Assembly (NCBI RefSeq): GCF_018687815.1
Contig: NZ_CP061306.1
Coordinates: 62,001 to 126,000 of the forward strand
DNA from: Polynucleobacter sp. JS-JIR-II-b4
Lineage (GTDB): Bacteria; Pseudomonadota; Gammaproteobacteria; Burkholderiales; Burkholderiaceae
Length of the DNA stretch: 64,000 bases
Direction: 5' to 3'
The position numbers were made by a program, and so were the translations under genes. Shown one piece after another: positions 33,997 through 43,910 of this stretch (position 1 is its first letter; the number at the start of each line of letters is the position of its first letter). A model generated the notes under the pieces. That model ran no database searches. It worked only from the letters and a program-made list of their open reading frames with translations, and was not told the origin of the DNA.

Positions 33997-34781
33997 AACA
34001 TGGCCTCAATCGACCTGCTCTAGAGTACGGCAGCGGCTTTCCTACCCTTTTGTTTAAAGAGGTAAAGCGCTTTTATAAAGTAGCTTTCCAGACGGTGGCA
34101 GCACCGGTGCTTACGGCGGTGCTCTACCTCATGATCTTTGGCCATGTTCTTGAGGGCAGGGAAGTTTATGGACGCTTAAGTTATACGGCCTTTTTAATTC
34201 CTGGTCTTGTGATGATGAGTGTCTTGCAAAATGCTTTTGCAAATACCTCATCTTCTTTGATTCAATCTAAAGTCACCGGCAACTTAGTATTTGTTTTATT
34301 GGCTCCCCTAAGTCATTTCGAGTTTTACTCTGCTTATATTTTGGCTGCAGTATTTCGAGGAATTGTTGTGGGGCTTGGCGTACTGTTAATTACCATCTGG
34401 TTTGCAACGCCCACCTTGGAGTATCCATTGTGGATTTTGGCGTTTGCTTTTTTGGGTGCAGCAATTTTAGGAAGTCTTGGCTTGATAGCTGGTATCTGGG
34501 CTGATAAATATGACCAGCTAGCCGCTTTTCAGAACTTCATCATCATGCCCGCAACGATGTTGTCAGGCGTCTTTTACTCTATTCACTCTTTACCGCCAGC
34601 GTGGCAAGTAGTGTCGCACTTCAATCCGTTCTTTTACATGATTGATGGCTTCCGTTACGGCTTTTTTGGGGTTTCAGATAACTCCCCTTGGAGCAGTTTA
34701 GTGATTGTGTTCTGCTTCTTTGTGCTTGTGTCAGTCATTGCTTTACGCCTATTACAAAAGGGCTATAAGCTCCGTTATTAA
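33993..34781 (+). CDS. ABC-2 type exporter permease
   Basis: 262-residue inner-membrane protein with about six hydrophobic segments and the ABC-2 signature region (FQNFIIMPATMLSGVFYSIH, then SLPPAWQVVSHFNPFFYMID). It resembles YadH. Together with the upstream ATPase it makes a simple exporter of unknown substrate. The ATG overlaps the ATPase stop. Confidence 0.87.
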   Translation: MKHGLNRPALEYGSGFPTLLFKEVKRFYKVAFQTVAAPVLTAVLYLMIFGHVLEGREVYGRLSYTAFLIPGLVMMSVLQNAFANTSSSLIQSKVTGNLVFVLLAPLSHFEFYSAYILAAVFRGIVVGLGVLLITIWFATPTLEYPLWILAFAFLGAAILGSLGLIAGIWADKYDQLAAFQNFIIMPATMLSGVFYSIHSLPPAWQVVSHFNPFFYMIDGFRYGFFGVSDNSPWSSLVIVFCFFVLVSVIALRLLQKGYKLRY

Positions 34782-34814
34782 TTATTGAAAACTTGAGTTT
34801 AATTAGGAAAAGAA

Positions 34815-35063
34815 ATGCTCCCCACCCCAGAACAGATTGAGGGCTATATCAAGCAAGGGCTAGCCTGTACCCACATTCAGGTTGAGGGTGATGGCCAGCA
34901 CTTTTTTGCAACCATCGTGAGCCCCGAGTTTGAAGGTAAGCGTTTGGTACAGCGCCATCAATTGGTATACGGCGCAATGGGTGATCGCATGAAGGCAGAA
35001 GTACATGCTTTATCTATTAAGGCATTTACACCTGAAGAATTTGCACAAAATTCAGCAGCATAA
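34815..35063 (+). CDS. ibaG: BolA-family protein IbaG
   Basis: 82-residue BolA-like protein. The central VEGDGQHFFATIVSPEFEGK and LVQRHQLVYGAMGDRM, with the conserved RHQ histidine, identify the IbaG/YrbA group. These pair with monothiol glutaredoxins in iron-sulfur trafficking. It sits between the mla/ABC block and murA, as yrbA does near murA in E. coli. Confidence 0.9.
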   Translation: MLPTPEQIEGYIKQGLACTHIQVEGDGQHFFATIVSPEFEGKRLVQRHQLVYGAMGDRMKAEVHALSIKAFTPEEFAQNSAA

Positions 35064-35118
35064 AAACGCAGCATCACTCACTACACATTAATGACTAAGT
35101 ATTTACTGGAATCGCTTC

Positions 35119-36393
35119 ATGGATAAATTACGAATGGTTGGCGGTACTCCTCTCAATGGAGAGGTAGTGATTGCCGGCGCTAAAAATGCCGCATTGCCCA
35201 TTCTGTGTGCTTGTCTCTTAACTGATCAGCCAGTCGTATTGCGCAATGTTCCTGATTTGCAAGACGTGCGCACCATGCTCAAGCTTTTACAAGAAATTGG
35301 CGTAACGGTTGACTTCCCGAACGCTGATGATCACAGTCATATGGTCTTGAATGCGGCGGTTATTAAAAGCTCAGAAGCTACTTATGAGATGGTGAAGACG
35401 ATGCGCGCTTCCATCTTGGTGCTTGGCCCACTGTTGGCCAGAATGCATAGTGCCAAGGTGTCATTACCCGGTGGTTGCGCTATTGGTGCACGACCAGTGG
35501 ATCAGCACATCAAAGGTTTGAAGGCGATGGGCGCCAGCATCAAAATTAAGAGCGGCTATATTCAAGCTGAAACTAAGCCACAGTCAGATCGCCTAAAGGG
35601 CGCCTCCATCTTGACTGACATGATTACCGTAACTGGTACTGAGAATTTATTGATGGCTGCTACTTTGGCGTCGGGTAAAACCATCTTAGAAAATGCTGCA
35701 CGTGAACCTGAGGTTGGTGATTTAGCTGAGTTGCTAGTGAAGATGGGTGCGAAGATTTCAGGCATTGGTAGTGATCGGTTAGTGATTGAGGGAGTAGAAA
35801 AACTTCACGGTGCTGAGCATTCGGTTATCCCGGATCGCATTGAAGCGGGCACATTCTTATGTGCGGTTGCAGCCACTGGTGGGGAAATTACAGTCAAGCA
35901 CTGCCGCCCAGACACCCTAGATGCTGTGATTGTTAAGTTAAAAGAGGCCGGCCTACAAATGGAGATTGGCCCTGACTGGATTAAGGCTTCCATGCAGGGT
36001 CGTCCTAAAGCAGTCAACTTCCGTACTTCTGAATACCCCGCTTTCCCGACAGACATGCAAGCGCAGCTCATGACAGTCAATGCGATCGCATCTGGCAGCT
36101 CAACGATTACAGAAACGATTTTTGAGAATCGCTTTATGCACGTTCAAGAGCTCAATCGTTTGGGTGCGGACATCGCTATTGAAGGAAATACTGCGATTGC
36201 TCAGGGAGTGGAAAAGCTCTCTGGTGCGATTGTGATGGCTACCGATTTACGAGCCTCAGCTAGTTTAGTGATTGCTGGATTGGCTGCCCAGGGCGAAACC
36301 CAGGTAGACCGGATTTACCACTTAGATCGTGGCTATGACCGCATGGAGCAGAAGTTAACTCTCTTAGGCGCCAATATTGAGCGCGTGAAGTAA
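35119..36393 (+). CDS. murA: UDP-N-acetylglucosamine 1-carboxyvinyltransferase
   Basis: 424-residue enzyme for the first committed step of peptidoglycan synthesis, transferring enolpyruvate from PEP. Conserved residues visible are K22 (AGAKNAALP) and the fosfomycin-target cysteine C120 ([16 protein letters not shown]). The C-terminal [16 protein letters not shown] segment appears as [13 protein letters not shown]. Cysteine is present, so fosfomycin sensitivity would be expected of this enzyme. Confidence 0.96.
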   Translation: MDKLRMVGGTPLNGEVVIAGAKNAALPILCACLLTDQPVVLRNVPDLQDVRTMLKLLQEIGVTVDFPNADDHSHMVLNAAVIKSSEATYEMVKTMRASILVLGPLLARMHSAKVSLPGGCAIGARPVDQHIKGLKAMGASIKIKSGYIQAETKPQSDRLKGASILTDMITVTGTENLLMAATLASGKTILENAAREPEVGDLAELLVKMGAKISGIGSDRLVIEGVEKLHGAEHSVIPDRIEAGTFLCAVAATGGEITVKHCRPDTLDAVIVKLKEAGLQMEIGPDWIKASMQGRPKAVNFRTSEYPAFPTDMQAQLMTVNAIASGSSTITETIFENRFMHVQELNRLGADIAIEGNTAIAQGVEKLSGAIVMATDLRASASLVIAGLAAQGETQVDRIYHLDRGYDRMEQKLTLLGANIERVK

Positions 36394-36413
36394 GGCTGAT
36401 GGATAATTAGTCC

Positions 36414-37040
36414 ATGAAATTGACTTTAGCCCTCTCCAAAGGGCGCATCTTCGAAGAAACTGCAGAGATCTTATCCAAGGTCGGCATAGTGCCGCTGGAG
36501 GATCCTGAGAAGTCACGCAAACTCATTATTGAGACTTCTAATCCAGATGTCCGCCTGATTATTGTTCGCGCCTCAGATGTGCCTACTTATGTGCAATTTG
36601 GCGGCGCTGATTTTGGTGTTGCCGGATTGGATGTATTGATGGAAAAAGGGAGCGATGGTTTGTACGTTCCTTACGACTTGAATATTGCAAAGTGCCGGAT
36701 GTCTGTGGCGGTTCGCGAAGGATTTGACTACGCGGCTGCAGTAAAACAAGGTTCCCGTTTAAAAGTTGCAACGAAGTACGTCAATTGTGCGCGTGAACAC
36801 TTTGCCAATAAAGGTGTGCACATCGATACGATTCAACTGTACGGTTCGATGGAGCTCGCTCCCTTGGTGGGCTTAGCTGACGCTATCGTGGATTTGGTAT
36901 CTACTGGCAATACGCTCAAAGCGAATGGCTTGGTTGAAGTTGAGCCGATTGCCGATATTAGCGCACGCCTAGTCGTCAATCAAGCTTCATACAAGCGCAA
37001 GCGAGCTCAACTACAGCCTATTTTTGAGTTGCTGAAGTAA
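36414..37040 (+). CDS. hisG: ATP phosphoribosyltransferase, short form
   Basis: 208-residue first enzyme of histidine synthesis. It starts [19 protein letters not shown] and has [14 protein letters not shown] and the PRPP-binding [15 protein letters not shown]. At this length it lacks the C-terminal regulatory domain, so it is the short form, which in the family needs HisZ as regulatory partner. No hisZ is in the window. It is followed by hisD after 27 bp. Confidence 0.95.
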   Translation: MKLTLALSKGRIFEETAEILSKVGIVPLEDPEKSRKLIIETSNPDVRLIIVRASDVPTYVQFGGADFGVAGLDVLMEKGSDGLYVPYDLNIAKCRMSVAVREGFDYAAAVKQGSRLKVATKYVNCAREHFANKGVHIDTIQLYGSMELAPLVGLADAIVDLVSTGNTLKANGLVEVEPIADISARLVVNQASYKRKRAQLQPIFELLK

Positions 37041-37067
37041 TAGCAGCTAGAGAAAAAAGTCCAATCA

Positions 37068-38390
37068 ATGTCTTCACAAATTAACGTTAAGCGCCTTAAC
37101 AGCAGGGATGCTGGTTTCAGAGAAGTTCTGTTGTCCAGTTTGTCCTTACCGTCTGCTGATGATGAGGCGATAGATGCTGCAGTAGTGAAGATTTTGGCAG
37201 CCGTTAAAGACAAGGGTGACGAAGCGGTTCTAGGTTTTACAAAACAGTTTGATCGCTTGAATGTGGCCAGCGTTTCTGATTTAGAGATTCCTCGAAAAGA
37301 TTTAGAGCAGGCTTACAGCTCCTTATCTACTGAACAAAAAAATGCTCTTGATATTGCTGCTCAAAGAGTGCGCACTTATCACGAGAAGCAAAAGATTGAA
37401 GCGGGTTGCCACTCTTGGGAGTACGAAGAGAAAGATGGAACACGTCTCGGTCAAAAAGTAACTCCATTAGATCGTGTTGGTATTTATGTGCCAGGCGGCA
37501 AAGCTGCTTATCCCTCATCCGTATTGATGAATGCTATTCCTGCAAAGGTAGCAGGTGTTGCCGAAGTGATCATGGTGGTGCCTACTCCTGATGGTGCGCG
37601 CAATCCTTTAGTTTTGGCGGCGGCTTATCTTGCTGGTGTAGATCGCGTCTTTACGATCGGTGGCGCTCAGGCAGTTGGCGCTTTAGCCTATGGCACTAAA
37701 ACCATTCCTTCAGTTGATAAGATTGTTGGACCTGGCAATGCCTATGTAGCGGCAGCCAAGCGCAGAGTCTTTGGCATTGTGGGCATCGATATGATTGCTG
37801 GCCCTTCTGAGATCCTGGTGCTCTGTGATGGCTCTAGTAATCCGGATTGGGTTGCAATGGATTTGTTCTCCCAGGCCGAGCATGATGAGCAGGCGCAATC
37901 GATCTTGATGTGTCCAGATGCTCAATATATTGAGCAAGTTCAAGCAAGCATCAACAAGCTTCTTCCAGAAATGCCCAGAGCAAAAGTGATTGAGGCTTCA
38001 CTCACAAATCGCGCTTTGTTAATTCAGGTAAAAGATATGTCTGAGGCCTGTGAGATCGCTAATGCGATTGCTGCTGAGCACTTAGAGATTTGTGCTGTCG
38101 ATCCTCGCAAGTGGGCGGACCAAATTCGTCATGCGGGCGCCATCTTTATGGGTAACTACACCAGTGAATCATTGGGTGATTATTGCGCCGGTCCCAATCA
38201 CGTTTTACCGACAGCACGTACTGCGCGATTCTCGTCACCATTGGGTGTGTATGACTTCATCAAGCGCTCAAGCATGATTGAGGTGAGTGAGGCTGGTGCT
38301 CAAACCTTGGGTGCAGTAGCGAGCACGCTAGCTCATGGTGAGGGCTTACAAGCTCATGCACGTGCAGCTGAGATGCGCTTGAAGAGGTAA
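37068..38390 (+). CDS. hisD: Histidinol dehydrogenase
   Basis: 440-residue zinc- and NAD-dependent enzyme that makes the last two oxidations to histidine. Visible blocks are [35 protein letters not shown], the signature [27 protein letters not shown] with zinc-binding and catalytic residues, and [20 protein letters not shown]. Length is typical. The next gene, hisC, faces it. Confidence 0.96.
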   Translation: MSSQINVKRLNSRDAGFREVLLSSLSLPSADDEAIDAAVVKILAAVKDKGDEAVLGFTKQFDRLNVASVSDLEIPRKDLEQAYSSLSTEQKNALDIAAQRVRTYHEKQKIEAGCHSWEYEEKDGTRLGQKVTPLDRVGIYVPGGKAAYPSSVLMNAIPAKVAGVAEVIMVVPTPDGARNPLVLAAAYLAGVDRVFTIGGAQAVGALAYGTKTIPSVDKIVGPGNAYVAAAKRRVFGIVGIDMIAGPSEILVLCDGSSNPDWVAMDLFSQAEHDEQAQSILMCPDAQYIEQVQASINKLLPEMPRAKVIEASLTNRALLIQVKDMSEACEIANAIAAEHLEICAVDPRKWADQIRHAGAIFMGNYTSESLGDYCAGPNHVLPTARTARFSSPLGVYDFIKRSSMIEVSEAGAQTLGAVASTLAHGEGLQAHARAAEMRLKR

Positions 38391-38391
38391 G

Positions 38392-38410
38392 AGCGCAATC
38401 TACCTGCGCT
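38392..38410. terminator. Weak hairpin between hisD and hisC
   Basis: AGCGCA (38392-38397) and TGCGCT (38405-38410) form a 6-bp stem with a 7-nt loop between the convergent stops. No T tract follows directly on either strand, so termination strength is doubtful. Confidence 0.3.
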
Positions 38411-38425
38411 TGCTTCTTAAAAAAA

Positions 38426-39493
38426 TTAATTCAGGATTTCTTTTAAAGCCGCGACAAGTTCGTTGCTTTGTTCATCTGTGCCAATCGTAATGCGCAAGAA
38501 CTCTTCTATGCGTGGTGATTTGAAATGACGCACGATGATCCCGCGATCCCGCAAGGCTTGATATAGCTTTGCTCCAGCATGCTGTGGATGGCGCGTGAAA
38601 ATAAAGTTTGCAGTCGAAGGCAGGGTTGCAAATCCCAAAGCATCGAGTTGCTCAATTAACTTTGTGCGAGTTTGAATCACCTTAGCTGAGCTTGCTTCCA
38701 AATGCGCTTGATCTTCAATGGCTGCAATCGCACCAGCTTGAGCAAGACGTCCTAAGGGATAGGAGTTAAAACTATTCTTGACTCGTTCCAAGCCCTCAAT
38801 TAAGGCTGGATGACCAACCGCAAAGCCGACGCGCAGACCAGCTAGAGCACGTGATTTGGAAAGTGTGTGAACCACTAGTAAGTTTTCTGGACAGTTGGCG
38901 CCACGCAATAGGGGAATGCAAGATTCAGTTCCGTAATCTACGTAAGCTTCATCAATGACAACTACTGAATCTTTGTTGCGTAAGAGCAGCGCTTCAATTT
39001 CTGAACGGGGAATCGATCTACCGGTAGGAGCATTGGGGTTAGGGAAAATAATTCCGCCGTTAGGAGTTTGGTAGTCAGCAGTTTTTATCTCAAAATTTTC
39101 GTCCAGGGGGACTATTTGGGCATTAATTCCAAAAAGTTTGCAGTAGACGGGATAGAAGCTATAGGTAATGTCTGGAAAATGCACTGGCTTACTTTGCTTG
39201 AGTAAACCAGCAAAGACATGTGCCAATACTTCATCAGAGCCATTGCCTACAAAGACTTGATTTGCATCTAAGCCATGCAATTGAGCGATGGCTTGTTTTA
39301 AGGCTGCGCCTTCTGGATCCGGATAAAGGCGTAAATCCGCAGTATTTTGACCTTCAATAGCAGCAAGCGCTTTGGGCGATGGGCCATAGGGACTCTCGTT
39401 GGTATTGAGTTTTACCAGCCGCTGCATTTGCGGTTGTTCCCCCGGAACATAGGGGGTTAGGGTTTGAACAACGGGGCTCCAAAAACGGCTCAT
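38426..39493 (-). CDS. hisC: Histidinol-phosphate aminotransferase
   Basis: 355-residue fold I PLP enzyme of histidine synthesis. The N-terminal [35 protein letters not shown] and the PLP lysine K213 ([15 protein letters not shown]) are clear, with the phosphate-binding RITIGTDEQ at the end. It lies between hisD and hisB, its usual neighbours, but on the opposite strand, so it is an in-place inversion relative to the usual operon. It needs its own promoter, in the 116-bp gap shared with hisB. Confidence 0.95.
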   Translation of the reverse strand: MSRFWSPVVQTLTPYVPGEQPQMQRLVKLNTNESPYGPSPKALAAIEGQNTADLRLYPDPEGAALKQAIAQLHGLDANQVFVGNGSDEVLAHVFAGLLKQSKPVHFPDITYSFYPVYCKLFGINAQIVPLDENFEIKTADYQTPNGGIIFPNPNAPTGRSIPRSEIEALLLRNKDSVVVIDEAYVDYGTESCIPLLRGANCPENLLVVHTLSKSRALAGLRVGFAVGHPALIEGLERVKNSFNSYPLGRLAQAGAIAAIEDQAHLEASSAKVIQTRTKLIEQLDALGFATLPSTANFIFTRHPQHAGAKLYQALRDRGIIVRHFKSPRIEEFLRITIGTDEQSNELVAALKEILN

Positions 39494-39572
39494 GAGGGTT
39501 CTCAGGTCAAAAATCGGGATAAAAGTGCAGCGATATCGATATTTAAATCTCTTCTAGGAATGATATTATGAG

Positions 39573-39609
39573 GCTTCAATCAACACTTCGCCTCGCGGCG
39601 CAATGAAGC
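39573..39609 (+). promoter_or_regulatory. Leader hairpin and -10 candidate ahead of hisB
   Basis: TATTAT at 39564-39569 could be a -10 element. Just downstream GCTTCA (39573-39578) can pair with TGAAGC (39604-39609), directly abutting the hisB ATG, with an inner CGCC-TCGC-GGCG stem-loop (39589-39600). If formed, the structure would hold the translation start region. No good Shine-Dalgarno is seen. Confidence 0.3.
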
Positions 39610-40197
39610 ATGCGGCAAGCCGACGTCACCCGAAACACTTCGGAAACCAAAATTCAGATTTCCATCAACTTAGATGGAACCGGTAAGGCTGAGCTAGCCT
39701 CCGGGGTTCCTTTTCTAGACCACATGCTCGATCAGATTGCCCGTCACGGCATGATTGACCTCAAGGTGGTTGCTAATGGCGATACTCATATTGATGACCA
39801 CCACACCGTTGAGGATGTGGGAATCACCCTTGGTCAGGCCTTTGCTAAAGCAGTGGGTGATAAAGCGGGCATTACTCGTTACGGTCACTCCTATGTACCT
39901 CTTGATGAGACCCTTTCTCGCGTTGTGATTGATTTCTCTGGCCGTCCAGGTTTGGAATTCAACGTTCCATTTACTCGTGCACGCGTAGGCGATTTTGACG
40001 TCGATCTCAGCATTGAGTTCTTCCGTGGTTTTGTGAACCACGCTGGAGTCACTTTGCACATCGATAATTTGCGCGGTATTAATGCGCATCACCAAATTGA
40101 AACTGTGTTCAAGGCTTTTGGTCGCGCTTTGCGTATGGCCTTGGCGGTTGATCCACGTGCTTCAGGCGCCATTCCTTCAACTAAAGGAAGTCTTTAA
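39610..40197 (+). CDS. hisB: Imidazoleglycerol-phosphate dehydratase
   Basis: 195-residue manganese-dependent dehydratase of histidine synthesis, the monofunctional type without the phosphatase domain of E. coli HisB. Signatures are [31 protein letters not shown] with metal-binding histidines, [19 protein letters not shown] and [18 protein letters not shown]. Length is normal. It restarts the plus-strand his genes after the inverted hisC. Confidence 0.96.
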   Translation: MRQADVTRNTSETKIQISINLDGTGKAELASGVPFLDHMLDQIARHGMIDLKVVANGDTHIDDHHTVEDVGITLGQAFAKAVGDKAGITRYGHSYVPLDETLSRVVIDFSGRPGLEFNVPFTRARVGDFDVDLSIEFFRGFVNHAGVTLHIDNLRGINAHHQIETVFKAFGRALRMALAVDPRASGAIPSTKGSL

Positions 40198-40248
40198 TCT
40201 AGACTCCCCACGGTTGCTCAGAAGACAACAGTAGACAACAGGTAAATT

Positions 40249-40905
40249 TTGGCGCAAACCATTGCGATCGTCGACTATGGAATGGGTAATCTCCGTTCCG
40301 TATATCAAGCATTTCATCATGTTGCGCCTGATGACAATGTATTGATTGCTCATCAGCCAGAAGAGATCCACTCTGCAGATCGCGTCGTTTTGCCCGGTCA
40401 AGGTGCTATGCCAGATTGCATGAAGCATCTAGAAGAATCTGGATTGTTAGATGCCTTACTGGAGGCTTCCAAGAGCAAGCCGCTTTTAGGGGTCTGTGTA
40501 GGCGAACAAATGCTGTTTGATAGAAGTGCAGAGGTACGCGCTACCGAGCAATGGACACCTTGCCTGGGCTTGATTCCTGGGGAGGTACGTCGTTTTGAGT
40601 TGGCTGGTAAAAAGCAGCCAGATGGATCTTCCTATAAAGTCCCTCATATGGGCTGGAACCAGGTGCGTCAAGACCGAAACCACCCCCTTTGGAATGGCAT
40701 ACCTGATTTAACAAGCTTTTATTTTGTGCATAGCTATTATGTTGTACCGCAGCGCAATGAAGATACAGCCGGCTCTACTGAATATGGCGATTGGTTTACA
40801 TCTGCGGTGGCGCGAGATAATATTTTTGCAACTCAATTTCATCCAGAAAAAAGTGCAGAATACGGTTTAAAGCTTTATCAAAATTTTGTTTCTTGGCAAC
40901 CTTAA
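40249..40905 (+). CDS. hisH: Imidazole glycerol phosphate synthase, glutaminase subunit
   Basis: 218-residue class I glutamine amidotransferase that supplies ammonia to HisF. The nucleophile is C83 in [10 protein letters not shown], a variant of the usual GICLGMQ, and the triad is completed by H198 and E200 (QFHPEKS). The only start ahead of the [11 protein letters not shown] motif is a TTG at 40249, preceded by ACAGG, so initiation is probably at TTG. Confidence 0.94.
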   Translation: MAQTIAIVDYGMGNLRSVYQAFHHVAPDDNVLIAHQPEEIHSADRVVLPGQGAMPDCMKHLEESGLLDALLEASKSKPLLGVCVGEQMLFDRSAEVRATEQWTPCLGLIPGEVRRFELAGKKQPDGSSYKVPHMGWNQVRQDRNHPLWNGIPDLTSFYFVHSYYVVPQRNEDTAGSTEYGDWFTSAVARDNIFATQFHPEKSAEYGLKLYQNFVSWQP

Positions 40906-40923
40906 TATTCCTATCCATTCGCT

Positions 40924-41685
40924 ATGCTGCTGATTCCCGCAATTGATCTTAAAGACGGCCACTGTGTTCGACTCGAACAAGGTGATATGGATAAAGCCAC
41001 GGTATTTTCAGAGGACCCTGGCGCAATGGCAGCGCATTGGATTAGCAAAGGTGCTAGACGTTTGCATTTGGTAGATCTCAATGGCGCATTTGCTGGCAAG
41101 CTCAAAAATGAGTCTGCGATTAAATCGATTCTTAAAGCAGTTGGCAATGAAATCCCTGTCCAACTCGGTGGTGGGATTCGTGATCTTGAAACCATTGAAC
41201 GTTTATTAGATGACGGTATTAGCACTGTCATCATTGGTACAGCAGCCGTGAAGAATCCTGGCTTTGTGCAAGATGCTTGCACAGCATTTCCTGGTCATGT
41301 GATGGTTGGTCTTGATGCACGTGATGGCAAAGTAGCGACTGATGGTTGGAGCAAGATTACCGGTCATGAAGTGATTGATCTTGCCAAGAAGTTTGAAGAT
41401 TGGGGCGTAGAGGCCATTATCTATACCGATATTGGACGGGATGGCATGCTCAAGGGCGTCAACATCGAAGCCACAATCAAGCTGGCTCAAGCCATTCGTA
41501 TCCCGGTCATTGCCAGTGGCGGCCTCTCTAACAATCAAGATATTGAAGCGCTTTGTAAAGCTGAAGAAGAGGGTGTCATGGGTGTGATTGCGGGACGCTC
41601 AATCTACGCTGGCGACCTTGATCTTGCAGCCGCTCAAAAATATGCCGATGAGTTAACCCTCAAGTACGCAAAGAAAATCATCTAG
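40924..41685 (+). CDS. hisA: Phosphoribosylformimino-AICAR-phosphate isomerase
   Basis: 253-residue TIM-barrel isomerase of histidine synthesis. The catalytic aspartates are D8 (IPAIDLKDG) and the one in [10 protein letters not shown]. Other blocks are [20 protein letters not shown] and VIASGGLS. Its stop overlaps the hisF start by 1 bp. Confidence 0.95.
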   Translation: MLLIPAIDLKDGHCVRLEQGDMDKATVFSEDPGAMAAHWISKGARRLHLVDLNGAFAGKLKNESAIKSILKAVGNEIPVQLGGGIRDLETIERLLDDGISTVIIGTAAVKNPGFVQDACTAFPGHVMVGLDARDGKVATDGWSKITGHEVIDLAKKFEDWGVEAIIYTDIGRDGMLKGVNIEATIKLAQAIRIPVIASGGLSNNQDIEALCKAEEEGVMGVIAGRSIYAGDLDLAAAQKYADELTLKYAKKII

Positions 41686-42443
41686 TGTTAACTAAGCGAA
41701 TTATTCCCTGTCTTGATGTCACTGCAGGGCGCGTTGTTAAGGGTGTGAACTTTGTAGGCTTGCGTGATGCAGGCGATCCTGTAGAAATCGCTAAACGGTA
41801 TGATACCCAAGGCGCCGATGAGCTGACATTCTTAGATATTACTGCGACCTCTGATGGGCGCGATCTCATTTTGCACATCATTGAAGATGTTGCTTCACAA
41901 GTATTTATTCCCTTGACTGTTGGTGGCGGTGTTCGTGCGGTTGCTGATGTGCGTCGCTTGCTCAATGCGGGTGCAGATAAAGTGAGCATGAATTCTTCCG
42001 CGGTAGCCAATCCTGATTTAGTTTCGGATGCTGCTGCTTATTACGGCTCCCAATGTATTGTGGTGGCGATTGATGCTAAGCAAACTGAAGCGGGTAATTG
42101 GGAAGTGTTCACCCATGGTGGTAGAACTGCGACCGGAATGGATGTAGTCACATGGGCTACTGAGGTGGCTAAACGTGGTGCAGGCGAGATTCTATTAACT
42201 AGCATGAACCGCGATGGCAGCAAAGATGGCTTTGACTTGGCTTTAACTGCTGCAGTAAGCGACGCGGTTTCTGTTCCCGTGATTGCCTCTGGCGGCGTTG
42301 GTAATTTGCAGCATTTAGTCGATGGTATTACTAAGGGCCATGCAGATGCAGTATTGGCAGCTAGCATTTTTCACTATGGTGATTACACCGTTGGGCAGGC
42401 AAAAGAATATATGGCAGCCCAAGGAATTCCGGTTCGGATTTAG
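41685..42443 (+). CDS. hisF: Imidazole glycerol phosphate synthase, cyclase subunit
   Basis: 252-residue TIM barrel that pairs with HisH. It begins [20 protein letters not shown] with D10 or D11 as catalytic acid, and has [25 protein letters not shown] with the second aspartate, and [13 protein letters not shown]. Translation starts at GTG in TAGTG, overlapping the hisA stop. In relatives hisI follows. Here an antisense hicAB module intervenes. Confidence 0.95.
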   Translation: MLTKRIIPCLDVTAGRVVKGVNFVGLRDAGDPVEIAKRYDTQGADELTFLDITATSDGRDLILHIIEDVASQVFIPLTVGGGVRAVADVRRLLNAGADKVSMNSSAVANPDLVSDAAAYYGSQCIVVAIDAKQTEAGNWEVFTHGGRTATGMDVVTWATEVAKRGAGEILLTSMNRDGSKDGFDLALTAAVSDAVSVPVIASGGVGNLQHLVDGITKGHADAVLAASIFHYGDYTVGQAKEYMAAQGIPVRI

Positions 42444-42452
42444 TTAGGGTTC

Positions 42453-42848
42453 TTAAGCGCTAATCGCCATATGCGCGATAAAAGCAGAGCGATTTTCACC
42501 AGCGGATTTAGCTTTGGCATCTAATCTTGCCAATACTCTTTTTGGTAAAGAGATATTTACTCTTTCAATATCGTCTGATAGCAAAGATGGATTTATCTCG
42601 GCAATTGCCCAGATAAATCCCTTGAACACTTTCTTCTTCTGTAGATCGGTAATGGAGCTGGGCTTGGGTATATCTTCGCCCGCATCTAGGGCGGTTTCAA
42701 TCCAAAGCCCAATCGCTTCTTTGGCATTTTCAATAGCCTCGTCAATACCGCTGTCAGCAGCCGAGAAACAGCCTGGCATATCAGGAACGATGACGCTCCA
42801 TGCCAACTTATCTCCACCTGGTTCAATAGCAATTGGATATTTCATCAT
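42453..42848 (-). CDS. hicB: HicB-family antitoxin
   Basis: 131-residue antitoxin. The N-terminal partial RNase H-like fold has YPIAIEPGGDKLAWSVIVPD and MPGCFSAADSGIDEAIENA. The C-terminal part (VNISLPKRVLARLDAKAKSA, then GENRSAFIAH) looks like a ribbon-helix-helix DNA-binding domain. It follows hicA on the minus strand. Start codons ATGATG at 42848 and 42845 lie behind AGAGGGG. The gene appears intact although its toxin partner is interrupted. Confidence 0.9.
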   Translation of the reverse strand: MMKYPIAIEPGGDKLAWSVIVPDMPGCFSAADSGIDEAIENAKEAIGLWIETALDAGEDIPKPSSITDLQKKKVFKGFIWAIAEINPSLLSDDIERVNISLPKRVLARLDAKAKSAGENRSAFIAHMAISA

Positions 42849-42856
42849 TGACCCCT

Positions 42857-43039
42857 CTATTTAATTTCTGTTTGTTTCAGTATCTTTTGCACCAATCCAA
42901 TGCCCAGATCTTTTTAAGGGTATGGAACGGTAATGTGTCCAGCCTTGCGGGGATGGTTAAAAACATGATGAGAGCCTTTTGAGCCCCGCAATACCCAGCC
43001 ATCTTTTTCTAATGTCTTGATGAGTTCTTTGCTATTCAT
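42857..43039 (-). pseudogene. hicA: HicA-family toxin gene with an in-frame stop
   Basis: Reading from the ATG at 43039 gives 41 residues (MNSKELIKTLEKDGWVLRG, GSKGSHHVFNHP, GHITVPYP) and then TAA at 42916-42914. Directly beyond it the same frame continues as KDLGIGLVQKILKQTEIK to a TAG at 42859-42857. Intact HicA proteins usually read PHPKKDLG here, so one AAA-to-TAA change would explain the break. The active-site histidine region (SHH) is kept but the C-terminal helix is lost. It lies 8 bp upstream of hicB. Confidence 0.82.
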
Positions 43040-43173
43040 CTACGCATTATAAATTTTATACACATCAAACACACAAAAAGGGTTATTGTCCAGAAGGTGG
43101 GATGGGCTGTTGCAGTAAGCCGAAGGCGATTCTTATTTGGGTAGCCCTTAATAATTCTGTCAAAATTGGATAA

Positions 43174-43563
43174 ATGTCAGATACAAATAAAAACTCACTA
43201 GACCAGGCTCTCCTAGAAGCGGTGACTTGGAATGACCAAGGATTGGTTCCAGTAATCGTCCAAGAAATTGGCAGCAAGGATATCTTGATGATGGCCTGGA
43301 TGAATCGCGATGCTCTTTTGGAAACCATCCGCTTGGGTGAGGCTGTCTACTGGACTCGTTCTAGACAAAAGCTATGGCACAAGGGCGAAGAATCTGGGCA
43401 TACCCAGAAAGTAAAAGAAATTCGCTTGGATTGTGATGGGGATACGATTTTGCTGATGGTTGAGCAAAAAGATGGGATTGCTTGTCATACGGGTGAGCAT
43501 AGTTGCTTCTTTAGGCAATGGGATTCTGTAAGCTCAAGTTGGATCAAAATCAGTAAAACCTGA
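43174..43563 (+). CDS. hisI: Phosphoribosyl-AMP cyclohydrolase
   Basis: 129-residue zinc/magnesium enzyme that opens the adenine ring in histidine synthesis. Signatures are [40 protein letters not shown], the metal-binding LDCDGDTIL and the zinc cysteines in [11 protein letters not shown]. It is monofunctional, with hisE encoded separately downstream. Toxin-antitoxin genes lie on both sides, so it probably has its own promoter within 43040-43173. Confidence 0.95.
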   Translation: MSDTNKNSLDQALLEAVTWNDQGLVPVIVQEIGSKDILMMAWMNRDALLETIRLGEAVYWTRSRQKLWHKGEESGHTQKVKEIRLDCDGDTILLMVEQKDGIACHTGEHSCFFRQWDSVSSSWIKISKT

Positions 43564-43590
43564 CCCAAGACATTATTTTGGGGCTTTATT
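43564..43590 (+). terminator. Weak terminator-like hairpin after hisI
   Basis: CCCAA (43564-43568) and TTGGG (43578-43582) form a 5-bp stem followed by GCTTTATTTT. It lies at the hisI stop, ahead of the vapB promoter. The stem is short, so termination would be partial. Confidence 0.35.
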
Positions 43591-43612
43591 TTCAGTTTGC
43601 TCTAGTTTAGAA

Positions 43613-43636
43613 TGGTATATACTTTGATATATACCA
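43613..43636 (+). promoter_or_regulatory. Palindromic operator and promoter region of vapBC
   Basis: TGGTATATA (43613-43621) and TATATACCA (43628-43636) form a perfect 9-bp inverted repeat with a 6-bp spacer, ending 10 bp before the vapB ATG. A -10-like TATACT (43618-43623) lies inside it. AbrB-type VapB antitoxins bind such palindromes to repress their own operon, so this is the likely operator. Confidence 0.7.
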
Positions 43637-43646
43637 AGGAGCTAGG

Positions 43647-43910
43647 ATGATGAGCCTAATAGCAAAAATCTTTATGAATGGACGCAGCCAGGCCATACGC
43701 TTGCCTGCGGCATTTCGTTTCGAGGAAAAAGAGGTTTTTATTCGGCGCGATGCTAATACAGGTGATTTAATTCTTTCCAGAAGACCTGAAAACTGGGATA
43801 GTTTTTTCTTGGCGCTTGCGAGCGCGGATGTTCCTTTGGATTTCTTAAGCCCTAAAGATCGAAATCAAGGTTCGCAAGATCGAGATCCTTTTGCTGGAGT
43901 CAATGACTGA
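43647..43910 (+). CDS. vapB: VapB/VagC-type antitoxin
   Basis: 87-residue antitoxin with an N-terminal AbrB-like swapped-hairpin DNA-binding domain ([18 protein letters not shown], residues about 8-25, the VagC signature). The C-terminal part, ending [17 protein letters not shown], would wrap the toxin. It is preceded by the RBS AAGGAGCTAGG. Its stop overlaps the vapC start by 1 bp. It sits between hisI and hisE. Confidence 0.9.
   Translation: MMSLIAKIFMNGRSQAIRLPAAFRFEEKEVFIRRDANTGDLILSRRPENWDSFFLALASADVPLDFLSPKDRNQGSQDRDPFAGVND

Noticed and set aside
43040..43075. TATAAT on the minus strand ending 6 bp before hicA ATG, suggesting a leaderless toxin mRNA
   Set aside because: The region is AT-rich with a second TATAAA nearby and no -35 at good spacing, so the exact start cannot be decided.
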